A stretch of DNA of 64,000 nucleotides, from contig NZ_CP010892.1 of NCBI RefSeq assembly GCF_000931465.1, positions 4,301,388 through 4,365,387 on the forward strand, read 5' to 3'. The stretch is from Pseudomonas sp. MRSN 12121. Lineage in GTDB: Bacteria; Pseudomonadota; Gammaproteobacteria; Pseudomonadales; Pseudomonadaceae. Positions within the stretch are counted from its first letter, which is position 1. Every line of letters begins with the position of its first letter. Below the pieces are notes generated by a model, which saw only the letters and a program-made list of their open reading frames with translations, was not told where the DNA came from and did no database searches. Both the position numbers and the translations under genes were made by a program. Below are positions 10,240-19,420 of this stretch, one piece after another.

Positions 10240-11982
10240 ATGAAAAGATTCATCCCGAATCTGCTGGTCCTTGCCATGAGTTTTGCCTCGATGGAAGCCA
10301 TGGCCGCCACCGACCTGGTGCTGCTCAACGGCAAGGTGTTCACCGCCGATCGCAGCCAGCCCAAGGCCCAGGCCCTGGCGGTGGAAAACGGCAAGGTGCG
10401 GCAGGTCGGCAGCGACGCGCAGATCAAGGCGTTGATCGAAAGCGGCACGAGGGTCATCGACCTGGGCGGCAAGACCCTGCTGCCCGGCCTGATCGACAGT
10501 CATTCCCACGCGATCTTCGGCGGCCTGGAAATGACCTCGGCCAATATGCAGGACCAGGTGGTCGACCTCGCCGAACTGGAGCGCAAACTGCGCGCCTGGC
10601 GCGACGACGGCACGGCCAGGCATGGCGACGTGCTGAGCGTGGCCGGCATGAGCTCGGCCTACTGGGCCCGGGCCGAGGCCCTGGGCCAGCGCTTCAACGC
10701 CGGTGAGTGGGCCAGCGTGCCCGTGGTGTTCACCGGCAGCGATCACCACACCGCCTGGGCCAACAACGCCATGCTCGAACGCGCCGGCATCGACGCCGCC
10801 CTGCTCGAGCGCCTGCCGGAAGCCGAGCGCGGCACCATCGGCCGCCTCGCCGACGGGCGCCCCAACGGTTTCCTGGTGGATGCCGGCTGGGACCGGGTCG
10901 CGGCGAAGATGCCGGTGCTCAGCCCCGCTACCCTGCTGCGCGCCGCGCAATCGGCGGTGCGCTACAACAACAGCCTGGGCATCACCGCCTGGATGGACCC
11001 GGCCGCCAACGCCGCCCCCGGCGAGGCGGTGTTCGCCCTCAAGCCCACGGCCAAGACCGTCGGCGTGCTGCCGGCCTACAAGGCCCTGGCCGAGAGCGGC
11101 GGCCTGAGCGCGCATGTCGCCGCGCTGCTGGTGGCCAACCCGAAAAGCCTCCCCGCCGACCTCGACGTCCTGGAGCAGGTGCGCCAGCAGTTCCAGGGCA
11201 TCCCCAACCTGACCCTGCCGGGCATCAAGATCTTCGCCGACGGGGTGATCGAGTACCCGGCCCAGAGCGCGGCGATGCTCGATCCCTACAGCAACTCGCA
11301 CAAACAGGGCGAGCTGCTGATCGATCCTCAACACTTCGGCGAGTTGGTCAGCGCCATCGACCGGCGCGGCTGGCTGGTGCACATCCACGCCATCGGCGAC
11401 CGCGCGGTGCGCGAATCCCTCAATGGCATCGCCCAGGCGCGCAAGGACCGCCAGAGCGGCATCGCCCACTCCATCACCCACCTGCAGATGGTCAACCCCA
11501 AGGAGTTCGCGCGCTTCAAGCCGCTGGACGTCATCGCCTCGATGCAACTGCTGTGGGCCAGCGCCGACGACTACACCACCGACATGATCAAGCCCTACGT
11601 CAGTGCCCTGGCCTTCCGCTACCAGTACCCGGCGCACTCCCTGCTCAAGCAGGGCGCGACCCTCGCCGGGGCCAGCGACTGGCCGGTGTCCTCGCCCAAC
11701 CCGTGGAACGCCATCGCCCAGGCCATTACCCGCAAGGGGCCGCTGGGGGTGCTCAACGCCGACGAGCGCCTGGACCGCGAAACCATGTTCTACGCCTACA
11801 CCCTCAACGCCGCCCGCGCCATCGGCCTGGAACAGCAGATCGGCTCGCTGAGCGCCGGCAAGCAGGCGGACTTCATCGTGGTCGACCGCGATGTGTTCAG
11901 CGTCGACGAGAAAGCCCTGCATGAAACCCAGGTCTTGCAGACCTGGTTCGCCGGCCGCGAGGTCTACAGCCGCCCTCTCTGA
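10240..11982 (+). CDS. Exported amidohydrolase, YtcJ-like metal-dependent hydrolase
   Basis: A 580-residue metal-dependent amidohydrolase (amidohydrolase_3/YtcJ group). It has an N-terminal signal peptide (about 1-22, ending MEAMAA), the metal-binding HSH of LPGLIDSHSHAIFGG near residue 87, later histidines (LVHIHAIGDRAV, IAHSITHLQM) and a C-terminal GSLSAGKQADFIVVD motif. The substrate cannot be read from the sequence. It is followed by the TorF-type porin, which may form its uptake partner, and is divergent from the LysR gene. Confidence 0.88.
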   Translation: MKRFIPNLLVLAMSFASMEAMAATDLVLLNGKVFTADRSQPKAQALAVENGKVRQVGSDAQIKALIESGTRVIDLGGKTLLPGLIDSHSHAIFGGLEMTSANMQDQVVDLAELERKLRAWRDDGTARHGDVLSVAGMSSAYWARAEALGQRFNAGEWASVPVVFTGSDHHTAWANNAMLERAGIDAALLERLPEAERGTIGRLADGRPNGFLVDAGWDRVAAKMPVLSPATLLRAAQSAVRYNNSLGITAWMDPAANAAPGEAVFALKPTAKTVGVLPAYKALAESGGLSAHVAALLVANPKSLPADLDVLEQVRQQFQGIPNLTLPGIKIFADGVIEYPAQSAAMLDPYSNSHKQGELLIDPQHFGELVSAIDRRGWLVHIHAIGDRAVRESLNGIAQARKDRQSGIAHSITHLQMVNPKEFARFKPLDVIASMQLLWASADDYTTDMIKPYVSALAFRYQYPAHSLLKQGATLAGASDWPVSSPNPWNAIAQAITRKGPLGVLNADERLDRETMFYAYTLNAARAIGLEQQIGSLSAGKQADFIVVDRDVFSVDEKALHETQVLQTWFAGREVYSRPL

Positions 11983-12088
11983 CCCGTACCGCTACCCCCG
12001 CCGCCCCATGGCTCGCCCGGCATGGGGTACGGCGCAGCCTTGCCTGTCATCCGCCCAGAACAATCAAAACAACAACGGGATGCCCACC

Positions 12089-12826
12089 ATGAAAGCCTTC
12101 ACCCTGCTCGCCCTCGGATCCTTGAGCCTGCTGCCCCTGGGCAGCCAGGCCGTGCCCCTGAACGACGACTTCGCCCTGGAAATGGAACTGGCCCTGGTCA
12201 GCGACTACCGCACCCGCGGCATTTCCCAGACCCAGAACGACCCGGCCGTACAGGCCGCCATGACCCTGGTGCACAGCAGTGGCCTGTACCTGGGGGCCTG
12301 GAGCTCCAACGTCGACTTCGGCGGTGGCCTGAAAACCCGCCAGGAACTCGACTACTACGCCGGCTGGCTGTGGCACGCCAGCGAGGCGATCAGCCTCGAC
12401 CTGGGCTACCTCAAGTACAGCTACCCCCGGGAAAGCCAGTTCAACCAGAGCGAGGTGTACGGGATTTTCACCGCCTATGGCGTGCAACTGGGGGCCTACT
12501 ACTCCAACGATGCGCCGGGCATCGACAGTGAACAGAGCACCCTGTACCGCTACCTCGGCTACGAGACCGAACTGCCCCTGGGCCTGGGGCTGCGGCTGCG
12601 CTACGGCGAAATGGACTTCAAGGACCCGCGCCTGGTCTCGGCCTCGGGCCAGGGCGAGGACCGCTACCACGAATGGGAAGCCAGGCTGACCCGCGAGGTG
12701 GCCGGGGTGCTGCTGGGCCTGAGCTACATCGACACCGACCTGTCGAAAAGCCAGTGCACCAGCAACTACGGGTTCGACGACCTGTGCGGCGCGACCTGGG
12801 TGGCCAGTGCCCGCAAGGCCTTCTGA
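12089..12826 (+). CDS. TorF-family putative porin
   Basis: A 245-residue outer-membrane beta-barrel protein of the TorF/Gcw_chp family. It has a signal peptide (MKAFTLLALGSLSLLPLGSQA), then the family opening 'ELALVSDYRTRGISQTQNDPAVQ', alternating amphipathic strands, and a C-terminal aromatic residue (RKAF) typical of BAM substrates. The start is ATG at 12089; another in-frame ATG lies at 12080. It lies just downstream of the exported amidohydrolase on the same strand. Confidence 0.85.
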   Translation: MKAFTLLALGSLSLLPLGSQAVPLNDDFALEMELALVSDYRTRGISQTQNDPAVQAAMTLVHSSGLYLGAWSSNVDFGGGLKTRQELDYYAGWLWHASEAISLDLGYLKYSYPRESQFNQSEVYGIFTAYGVQLGAYYSNDAPGIDSEQSTLYRYLGYETELPLGLGLRLRYGEMDFKDPRLVSASGQGEDRYHEWEARLTREVAGVLLGLSYIDTDLSKSQCTSNYGFDDLCGATWVASARKAF

Positions 12827-12944
12827 GGCGCCCGCGTTCCCCCCCTGTAGGCGTTCATGACATTTTTTTTACCAACGCGCCTCTACAGTCAGCAGGGCAC
12901 TGCTGCTATTTTTCCATCACCCCTCATGAAAGGAACCCACCGAA

Positions 12945-14603
12945 ATGGCCTTGGGCAAAGGACTGCGACTGACGTCAATCACCTCGACCCGCCTGGTGCT
13001 GCTGTTTTCCCTGGCGCTGGTGCTGCTCTACAACTTCGCCACCTGGAAGGCGCTGGACAGCCTGGTCACCCTGCAAGGCCTGCATAAAGGGGCATTCTTC
13101 GCCTCCTTCGGGTTGTTCCTGTGGGCCGCCATCGCCCTGCTGCTGACCCTGGTGTCCTTTCGCTGGACCCTGAAGCCGGTGCTGACCCTGGTCGCCCTGG
13201 TCTCGGCCGCCGCCGCGTATTTCATGAACGAGTACGGCATCACCATCGACACGGTGATGGTGCAGAACGTGTTCGAGACCAACCCGGACGAAGCCGCCGC
13301 GCTGTTCAACCTCAAGCTGCTGGGCTACTTGCTGGTGCTCGGCGCGTTGCCGGTGGCGCTGGTCTGGCGCACCCCGGTGCGCTACCGGCCGTTCTTTCGC
13401 GGCCTGTTGAACAAGCTGCTGGTGAGCGCCGCCTGCGTGCTGGTGATCCTGGTCTCGGTCGGCGCCTTCTACTCCACCTATGCGCCGATCTTTCGCCAGG
13501 AAGACAAGCTGACCCACTTCATCAACCCGACCAACTACATCTACGCCATCGCCAAGTACGGCAAGCAGCGCCTGGGGATCAAGCAGCATGTGGTCGTCCA
13601 GCCGATCGGCCAGGACGCGGTGATGAGCGCCCAGGCCAGCGGCCGGGAGAAAAAGTCGCTGATGATCCTGGTGGTCGGCGAAACCGCCCGCGCCGACCAT
13701 TTCTCCCTCAACGGCTACGCCCGGGACACCAACCCGGAACTGGCGAAGCTGGACATCATCAACTTCACCCAGGTGCATTCCTGCGGCACGTCGACGGCGG
13801 TCTCGGTGCCGTGCATGTTCTCGATGTTTCCCCGCGAGGACTACAGCGACAAGAAGGGCAAGACCTACGAGGGCCTGCTGGATGTGCTGCAACGGGCCGG
13901 CGTACAGGTGCTGTGGCTGGACAACAACAGCGACTGCAAGGGCACCTGCCTGCGGGTGCCGAACCGCGACATTCCCAAGACCCAGCCCAGCCCCTTCTGC
14001 GACGGCAAGAACTGCCTGGACGAGGCCCTGCTGGTGGACTTGCAGCAGTACATCGACAGCCTCGCGGGCAACGCGATCATCGTCCTGCATGCCGACGGCA
14101 GCCATGGCCCGGAATACTACGAGCGCTACCCCAAGAGCCTGGAGCGCTTCACCCCGATCTGCCATACCAACCAGCTGGGCAGTTGCAGCAGCGAGGAACT
14201 GGTGAACGTCTACGACAACACCATTCTCTACACCGACCATTTCCTGGCCCGGGTGGTCGAGCTGCTCAAGCGCAACCAGCAGCGCTACGACACCTCGATG
14301 CTGTACGTCTCCGACCATGGCGAGTCCCTGGGCGAAAACGGCCTGTACCTGCACGCCGCGCCCTACGCCCTGGCGCCCCAGGCGCAAACCCACGTGCCGA
14401 TGGTGATGTGGTTCGGCGACAAGACCCTGGGCGACCTGGGTATCCAGCGCGACTGCCTGCAAGGCAAGAGCGACCAGCCGGACCTGAGCCACGACAACCT
14501 GTTCCACTCGCTGCTCGGGCTGTTCGAGGTGCGGACCGAGCTGTACCAGCCGCAACTGGACATCTTCCACTCCTGCCGGCCACAGATGACCGCGGCGCAC
14601 TAG
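12945..14603 (+). CDS. eptA: Lipid A phosphoethanolamine transferase EptA-like
   Basis: A 552-residue inner-membrane sulfatase-fold enzyme that adds phosphoethanolamine to lipid A and affects polymyxin susceptibility (family knowledge). About five N-terminal membrane segments (15-175) precede a periplasmic domain with Glu246 (VVGETARADHFS), nucleophile Thr282 (HSCGTSTAVSVPC), and metal ligands in SDHGESLGENGLYLHA. Paired cysteines are consistent with the usual disulfides. The normally neutral box before SHGP reads LHADGSHGPEYY, a small departure. No PmrAB-like system is adjacent. Confidence 0.92.
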   Translation: MALGKGLRLTSITSTRLVLLFSLALVLLYNFATWKALDSLVTLQGLHKGAFFASFGLFLWAAIALLLTLVSFRWTLKPVLTLVALVSAAAAYFMNEYGITIDTVMVQNVFETNPDEAAALFNLKLLGYLLVLGALPVALVWRTPVRYRPFFRGLLNKLLVSAACVLVILVSVGAFYSTYAPIFRQEDKLTHFINPTNYIYAIAKYGKQRLGIKQHVVVQPIGQDAVMSAQASGREKKSLMILVVGETARADHFSLNGYARDTNPELAKLDIINFTQVHSCGTSTAVSVPCMFSMFPREDYSDKKGKTYEGLLDVLQRAGVQVLWLDNNSDCKGTCLRVPNRDIPKTQPSPFCDGKNCLDEALLVDLQQYIDSLAGNAIIVLHADGSHGPEYYERYPKSLERFTPICHTNQLGSCSSEELVNVYDNTILYTDHFLARVVELLKRNQQRYDTSMLYVSDHGESLGENGLYLHAAPYALAPQAQTHVPMVMWFGDKTLGDLGIQRDCLQGKSDQPDLSHDNLFHSLLGLFEVRTELYQPQLDIFHSCRPQMTAAH

Positions 14604-14610
14604 CGCCGGC

Positions 14611-14892
14611 TCAGGCCATCTGCGCCAGGTAGGCCCAGGGATAGATCCCGCGGTCGTGGCCGTCGCTGAACACCAGTTGCACGCCGTAGCCCTGGAGGTC
14701 GAGCCGCAGCACCCGGACCTGCGGCGCGACCTGCGGGGCCAGCCCTTGCAGGCGCAACGCCCGGCATTGCGCGCAGGGGCACTGGCGACGCAGTTCGGCA
14801 TGCGCCAGCCGCTGCTGGCGGCCGTCGCCCCAGGTCAATAGCACCTCCTGGCGTTGCGGCGAGTTGTCGATCGCGTGCGGCGCGCCGTTCAT
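14611..14892 (-). CDS. DUF971 (GBBH-like N-terminal) protein
   Basis: A 93-residue single-domain protein. The pattern VLLTWGDGRQQRLAHAELRRQCPCAQCR then IYPWAYLAQM matches DUF971 proteins, the small fold at the N-terminus of gamma-butyrobetaine hydroxylase; CPCAQC suggests metal or Fe-S handling. It is the last gene of the AprA-like/ABC operon and overlaps the HEAT gene by 4 bp (ATGA). It converges on eptA with only 7 bp between stops. Its role is unknown. Confidence 0.82.
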   Translation of the reverse strand: MNGAPHAIDNSPQRQEVLLTWGDGRQQRLAHAELRRQCPCAQCRALRLQGLAPQVAPQVRVLRLDLQGYGVQLVFSDGHDRGIYPWAYLAQMA

Positions 14893-15851
14893 GACAACTG
14901 GCCCAGGGCGATGCGCACCGCCTTGCGCACCTCCGGATCGCCGTCGTGCTCGGCGGCCAGCAAGGCCTCGCGGGCCTGGATGTCGCCCAGCTCGCCCAGG
15001 GCCAGGGCGGCCTCCTTGCGCAGGTTGCTGATGCGGTGGCCGAGGGTCTCGATCAGCGCCGCCAGGGCCGGGGCATGGCGCAAACGTCCGAGGCTGCGCA
15101 CGGCCCGCAGGCGCACCTGCCAGTAATCGTCGTGCAAGGCCGCGATCAGCACCGGCCCCGCCTCGGGCTGCCCGACCTTGCCCAGGGTGGTCGCGGCCTC
15201 TTCCCGCACCTGCCAGGCCGGATCGAGCAAGGCCCGGCTCAAGGCCGGCACCACCTGCCCGTCGCTGGCCAGGCCGAGGGCCCCGGTGGCGGCGCGGCGC
15301 ACTTCGCTGTCCGGGTCGTCGCTGGCCAGGCGCGCCAGGGCCGGCAAGGCCTGCAGTTGCTTGAGCCAGCCAAGCACCGCCACCGCCTCGCGGCGCACCC
15401 CGGCATCCGCATCGTCCAGGGCCTGCATCGCGGCCCCAGCGGCGTCGGCATGCCGCAGCTCGCGCAAGGCGCGAAAGGCCGCGCTCCGCACCCGCGCCTG
15501 GGCATGCCCGGTCCAGGGCAGGATCACCCGCCCCGCCGCGCTGCCCTTGAGCAGGCTGAGGCTCTGCGCGGCCGCTTCCTGCACGGCGATGGCGGGGTCG
15601 GTCAGGGCCTCGCACAGGGCCGCCACCACCGGCTCGTCCTCCCAGGCTTCGAGCAGCCGCGCGGCTTCGGCGCGTACCTCCAGCGCCGGGTCCTGGCGCA
15701 GGCGGTCCACCAGCCAGGCCAGGCCTTCCGGCTCTTCGAGGTCGGCCAGCTCGATCAGGGCGATGCGCCGCACGCCCGGGTCGTCGTCCAGCAGCCGCGC
15801 TTGCAGCACGAGGATGTCGGGGTTGTCGCTGTCACGGAAAAAGTCAGTCAT
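14889..15851 (-). CDS. HEAT-repeat protein
   Basis: A 320-residue soluble protein made almost entirely of about nine 31-residue HEAT/PBS-lyase-type repeats ('DPxxxVRxxAAxxLGxL'). Such proteins act as scaffolds or chaperones, some for cofactor insertion. It overlaps the ABC ATPase stop by 4 bp and the DUF971 start by 4 bp, so it is translationally coupled within the operon. A role in assembling the AprA-like flavoprotein/ferredoxin is a guess from context. Confidence 0.87.
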   Translation of the reverse strand: MTDFFRDSDNPDILVLQARLLDDDPGVRRIALIELADLEEPEGLAWLVDRLRQDPALEVRAEAARLLEAWEDEPVVAALCEALTDPAIAVQEAAAQSLSLLKGSAAGRVILPWTGHAQARVRSAAFRALRELRHADAAGAAMQALDDADAGVRREAVAVLGWLKQLQALPALARLASDDPDSEVRRAATGALGLASDGQVVPALSRALLDPAWQVREEAATTLGKVGQPEAGPVLIAALHDDYWQVRLRAVRSLGRLRHAPALAALIETLGHRISNLRKEAALALGELGDIQAREALLAAEHDGDPEVRKAVRIALGQLS

Positions 15852-16696
15852 ATGGCAAATCGCGCTGGGGAATGTTCAAGGGGCAGCCCGAGGGGGTCCA
15901 GGCGCGGCAGTTGCCGGCCGTCCTCGTGCCGCAGCAGTTCGAGGCAATGGCGCTTGAGGCGGGTGAACTCGAAACGGGTCACCAGCTCGCTGGTGCGCGG
16001 TCGCGGGAAATCCAGGCGCAGGTCCTCGATGATCCGCCCGGGACGCGGACTCATCACCAGCAGCCGGTCGGCGAGGAACAGCGCCTCGTCGATGTCGTGG
16101 GTGACGAACACCACGGTGGTGCGGATGCGCGTCCAGATCTCCAGCAGCAGCTCCTGCATCTTCAATCGGGTCAGGGCATCGAGCGCGCCGAAGGGTTCGT
16201 CCATCAGCAGCAGTTGCGGGCGATTGATCAGCACCCGGGCGATCTCCACCCGCTGCTGCATGCCGCCGGACAGCTGGTCCGGCCAGCGTTCGGCAAAGCC
16301 GTCGAGCCCGACCAGGGCCAGCATCTCGTCGGCCGCGGCCTCGCGCTCGGCCCTGGGCAGGCCCTGCATCTTCAGGCCGAACGCCACGTTGTCGCGCACC
16401 GTGCGCCAGGGAAACAGGGTGTGCTGCTGGAACACCATGCCCCGTTGCGGCGACGGGCCCTGCACGGGCTGGCCGTCCACCAGCAGCCGCCCGCTGCGCG
16501 GTCGCAGGTGCCCGGCCAGGGCGCCGAGCAAGGTCGACTTGCCGCAGCCGGACGGCCCGAGGATGCACACGAATTCGCCGGGCCGGACCTGGCATTCCAG
16601 GCCCTGCACCGCCTCGAAGGCCTGGGCGCCCTGGCCCAGGGAGATGCAAACCTGCTGGATATCGATGCGCCCGGCGGCGGTCGGCACAGTATTCAT
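15848..16696 (-). CDS. ABC transporter ATPase (NitT/TauT, SsuB/TauB-like)
   Basis: A 282-residue ATPase with Walker A GPSGCGKSTLL (about 43-53), Q-loop VFQQHTLFPWR, signature LSGGMQQRVEIAR and Walker B LLLMDEPFGALD, then H-loop VFVTHDIDEAL. This is the SsuB/TauB pattern of nitrate/sulfonate/taurine importers. The start shares one base with the permease stop (TGATG). It has a C-terminal extension of about 30 residues after the NitT/TauT core. Confidence 0.92.
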   Translation of the reverse strand: MNTVPTAAGRIDIQQVCISLGQGAQAFEAVQGLECQVRPGEFVCILGPSGCGKSTLLGALAGHLRPRSGRLLVDGQPVQGPSPQRGMVFQQHTLFPWRTVRDNVAFGLKMQGLPRAEREAAADEMLALVGLDGFAERWPDQLSGGMQQRVEIARVLINRPQLLLMDEPFGALDALTRLKMQELLLEIWTRIRTTVVFVTHDIDEALFLADRLLVMSPRPGRIIEDLRLDFPRPRTSELVTRFEFTRLKRHCLELLRHEDGRQLPRLDPLGLPLEHSPARFAI

Positions 16697-17478
16697 CAGG
16701 CGTTTCCTCGCGGTCGGTGCCAGGGCGTGAGCACGCCGCCCAGGCGTTTGATCAACAGGCTGCTGCCCATGCCCAGCACGCCGATCAGCAACATGCCGAC
16801 CACGATGTCTGGGTAGTTCTGGATGGTGTAGGACTCCCAGGTGTAGTAGCCGATGCCGTACTGCCCGGAGATCATTTCCGCGGTCACCAGGCAGAACCAC
16901 GAGGTGCCCATGCCGATGGCCAGGCCGGTGACGATGCTCGGCGCGGCGCCCGGGACTATCACCTCCAGGAGGATCGCCCGGCGCCCTGCCCCGAGGCTTT
17001 TCGCCGAGGCCAGGAGGCGCCGGTCGACGCCTTCGACGCCATGCACGGTGTTGAGCAGGATCGGGAACAGCGCGCCGGTGAAGGTGATGAAGATCATCGA
17101 CAGCTCCGACGAGGGGAACATCAGGATCGCCAGGGGAATCCAGGCCACCGCCGGGATCGGCCGCAGTACCTCCAGGGGCGGCAGCAGCAGGTCCTCGGCC
17201 CATTGCGAGCGGCCCACGGCGATGCCCAGGGCCACACCGACCAGCGCCGCCGCCAGGTAGCCGGCGAACACCCGGCCCAGGCTGCTGCCCAGGTGCCGCG
17301 CCAGCTTGCCCGAGTCGCCCAGGCCCAGCGCCGCCTGCAGCACCGACAGGGGCGTCGGTACGTTGGCGAAGGTCACCAGGCCAAGGTTCCAGTGCTGGCT
17401 GGCGGCGAGTTGCCAGAACAGCAGGCAGAGCAGCAAGGAGGCGCCGCGCGCCGTCCAGCGAAACAAGGGTGCAGACAT
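16696..17478 (-). CDS. ABC transporter permease (NitT/TauT, SsuC-like)
   Basis: A 260-residue BPD_transp_1 permease with about six membrane spans and the EAA-type cytoplasmic loop 'SAKSLGAGRRAILLEVIVPGAAPSI'. The ATG at 17478 is preceded by a strong AGGGAGGA site. It pairs with the ATPase and the binding protein encoded upstream. The 118-bp gap to the binding-protein gene holds a single REP element, which may lower expression of the membrane components. Confidence 0.92.
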   Translation of the reverse strand: MSAPLFRWTARGASLLLCLLFWQLAASQHWNLGLVTFANVPTPLSVLQAALGLGDSGKLARHLGSSLGRVFAGYLAAALVGVALGIAVGRSQWAEDLLLPPLEVLRPIPAVAWIPLAILMFPSSELSMIFITFTGALFPILLNTVHGVEGVDRRLLASAKSLGAGRRAILLEVIVPGAAPSIVTGLAIGMGTSWFCLVTAEMISGQYGIGYYTWESYTIQNYPDIVVGMLLIGVLGMGSSLLIKRLGGVLTPWHRPRGNA

Positions 17479-17550
17479 GGATTCCTCCCTGCAAATAAAG
17501 GCCAGGCCTCTGGCCACGACGCAGAACTTCTGGCCCACCGCGTTATCGTT

Positions 17551-17577
17551 CATCGCGAGCAAGCTTCGCTCCTACAA
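17551..17577. repeat. Single REP element in the operon gap
   Basis: One arm of the Pseudomonas REP family ('catcgcgagcaagcttcgctcctaca') lies between the binding-protein and permease genes. It is the same family as the clusters at 25.3-25.6 kb and 28.9-29.1 kb. Confidence 0.75.
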
Positions 17578-17596
17578 AAACACACACCGCGCAGCC

Positions 17597-19003
17597 TCAG
17601 CGGGCGGCGAGCGCCTGGGCCGTGGCGTCGTTGAAGTCGAAGACCCGGCCGCCCTGGGCCGCGGCGTAGTGCTGGGCCTGGCCCTTGAGCAGGAACGCGC
17701 TCAGGCGCCCCTTGGCATCGCTGGCGAACCAGGCCTGGTCGGCCAGCAGCTTGATCCCGCTGTCGCTGGCCTGGGCATAGACGGCACGGATGCTCCGGCC
17801 TTCCTGCTTGAGGCCGTTCAACGCGGCGAAGGCGGCTTCGGTCGAGGCGTAGCTGCGCACCGTCGGCTCGCCACGCACCCAGATCTGCGCCACATGGCTG
17901 AAATCGCCGATCGGCTGGCCGCTGGCCGCATCCTTGGCCTCGAGCGGGGTCTGCGCGTAGTTGGCCAGTTGCGCCTCGTAGTCCAGGTTCGAGGCCTTGA
18001 ACGCGGCGCGGATGTACTGGTCATCGATGAAGGTGTTGAGGTCCAGGCCGCGGTCGGCCTTCTTCAGCAGCTTGAGGGTATCGATGGCGGTGCCCACGGC
18101 TTGGCGGTATTCCGGTTTCCAGCTGAGGTCGCGGGTCTGTACGCCCAGCGGGCCATGGAACAGGTAATTGACCTCGGCATCGACCCCGGTGACCTTGGCG
18201 ATCAGCTCGCTGTAGCGCTCCGGCTCGGCGGCCAGCAAGCGGTTGGCCTCGAGGCTGGCGCGCAGGTAGGCGACGACGATTTCCGGGTATTGCTTCGCGT
18301 AGGCCGCATCCACCAGGGCACCATGGAAGGTCGGCGCGCCGGCCTGGGAGCCGTCGTAGATCTTGCGGGCGAACCCACGGCTGGGGAACAGCTCGGCGAA
18401 CGGCACGAAGTCGGCGTGGGCGTCGATCTTCCCGGCCTGCAGGGCCGAGCCCGCGACTTCCGGCGGCTGGGCGATGATGTTCACATCCTTGAGCGGGTCC
18501 CAGCCTTGCGCCGCCACCGCGCGCAACAGCATGCCGTGGGCGGTGGAGGCGAACGGCACCGACAGCGTCTTGCCCTTGAGTTCGGCCAGCGACTGCACGC
18601 TGGAGGCGCTCGGCACCACGATGCCGTTGCCGCTGCCCTTGATGCTGCCCGACAGCACGCTGATGAACAGGCTGCGCTTGCCGGCGGTCTCGAAGGCCAC
18701 GCCGTTGAAGGCCCCGGGGAAATCGGCCATGGCGCCGAAATCGAGCTTGCCGGCGACCATCTCGTTGGTCAGCGGCGCGCCGCTGGTGAAGTTCTTCCAT
18801 TGCACGTCATAGGTCACGTCCTGGTAGCGGCCGTCGTGAGGCAGGTACTTGTCCAGCAGCCCGAGCTCGCGGATCAGCAGGCCGCCTGCGGCGCAATTGA
18901 TGGTGGTGTCCTGGGTGCCGATGGCGACCCGGATGGTTTCGGCAGAGGCCGACAGGGTGAACGAAGCCAGTACCAGACCGGCCAGGGCTGCACGCAACAA
19001 CAT
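17597..19003 (-). CDS. ABC transporter substrate-binding protein (NitT/TauT family)
   Basis: A 468-residue periplasmic binding protein, longer than typical SsuA/TauA (about 320). It has a signal peptide (LLRAALAGLVLASFTLSASA), then ETIRVAIGTQDTTINCAAGG and the family's FGAMADFPGAFN and SGNGIVVP motifs. The ATG at 19003 follows a GAGGGGAAAA site. It lies downstream of the ferredoxin gene and upstream of the permease. The ligand is probably an organosulfur or other anionic small molecule, by family only. Confidence 0.88.
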   Translation of the reverse strand: MLLRAALAGLVLASFTLSASAETIRVAIGTQDTTINCAAGGLLIRELGLLDKYLPHDGRYQDVTYDVQWKNFTSGAPLTNEMVAGKLDFGAMADFPGAFNGVAFETAGKRSLFISVLSGSIKGSGNGIVVPSASSVQSLAELKGKTLSVPFASTAHGMLLRAVAAQGWDPLKDVNIIAQPPEVAGSALQAGKIDAHADFVPFAELFPSRGFARKIYDGSQAGAPTFHGALVDAAYAKQYPEIVVAYLRASLEANRLLAAEPERYSELIAKVTGVDAEVNYLFHGPLGVQTRDLSWKPEYRQAVGTAIDTLKLLKKADRGLDLNTFIDDQYIRAAFKASNLDYEAQLANYAQTPLEAKDAASGQPIGDFSHVAQIWVRGEPTVRSYASTEAAFAALNGLKQEGRSIRAVYAQASDSGIKLLADQAWFASDAKGRLSAFLLKGQAQHYAAAQGGRVFDFNDATAQALAAR

Positions 19004-19126
19004 GGTTTTTTCCCCTCGAATCATTGATAGGTATTCGTCTCCGCCGCGATCAGGGCGCGGTGGGAAACGAGGGGTCGGCGAAGCAGGCGTCCGGTGTTGC
19101 CGGATAGCGTTTTCTGGCGCTGCGGT

Positions 19127-19372
19127 TCAACGCAGCAGGTAAGGAATCTCGACTTTCACCGCGCCGGTCGGGCAGTCCTTTTCACAAGGCATGCAGTACC
19201 AGCATTCGTCGAACGCCATGTAGGCCTTCTGGGTCGCCGGGTTGATCGCCAGGAGGTCCATGGGGCAGACCTCCACGCACACGGTGCAGCCTTTGTGGGC
19301 GATGCATTTGTCCTCGTCGACCGTGACCGGCGCGTTGGAGCGGAAGAAGATTTCCTGGGGCTGATAGGCCAT
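19127..19372 (-). CDS. Two-[4Fe-4S] ferredoxin, AprB-like
   Basis: An 81-residue ferredoxin with two full cysteine sets: CIAHKGCTVCVEVCP (about 23-37) and CWYCMPCEKDCP (about 57-68). The WYCxPCExDCP box resembles the beta subunit of adenylylsulfate reductase (AprB), but the protein lacks the C-terminal extension of true AprB. It follows the AprA-like flavoprotein gene by 48 bp and is its likely electron partner. Confidence 0.9.
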   Translation of the reverse strand: MAYQPQEIFFRSNAPVTVDEDKCIAHKGCTVCVEVCPMDLLAINPATQKAYMAFDECWYCMPCEKDCPTGAVKVEIPYLLR

Positions 19373-19420
19373 TTCACGGGTTCCCTGGAGCCTGGGGCTC
19401 GGTCAGATGTTCACGGTGTC

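Noticed and set aside
10237..11922. A 561-codon minus-strand opening
   Set aside because: Antisense to the amidohydrolase; biased composition and no motifs.
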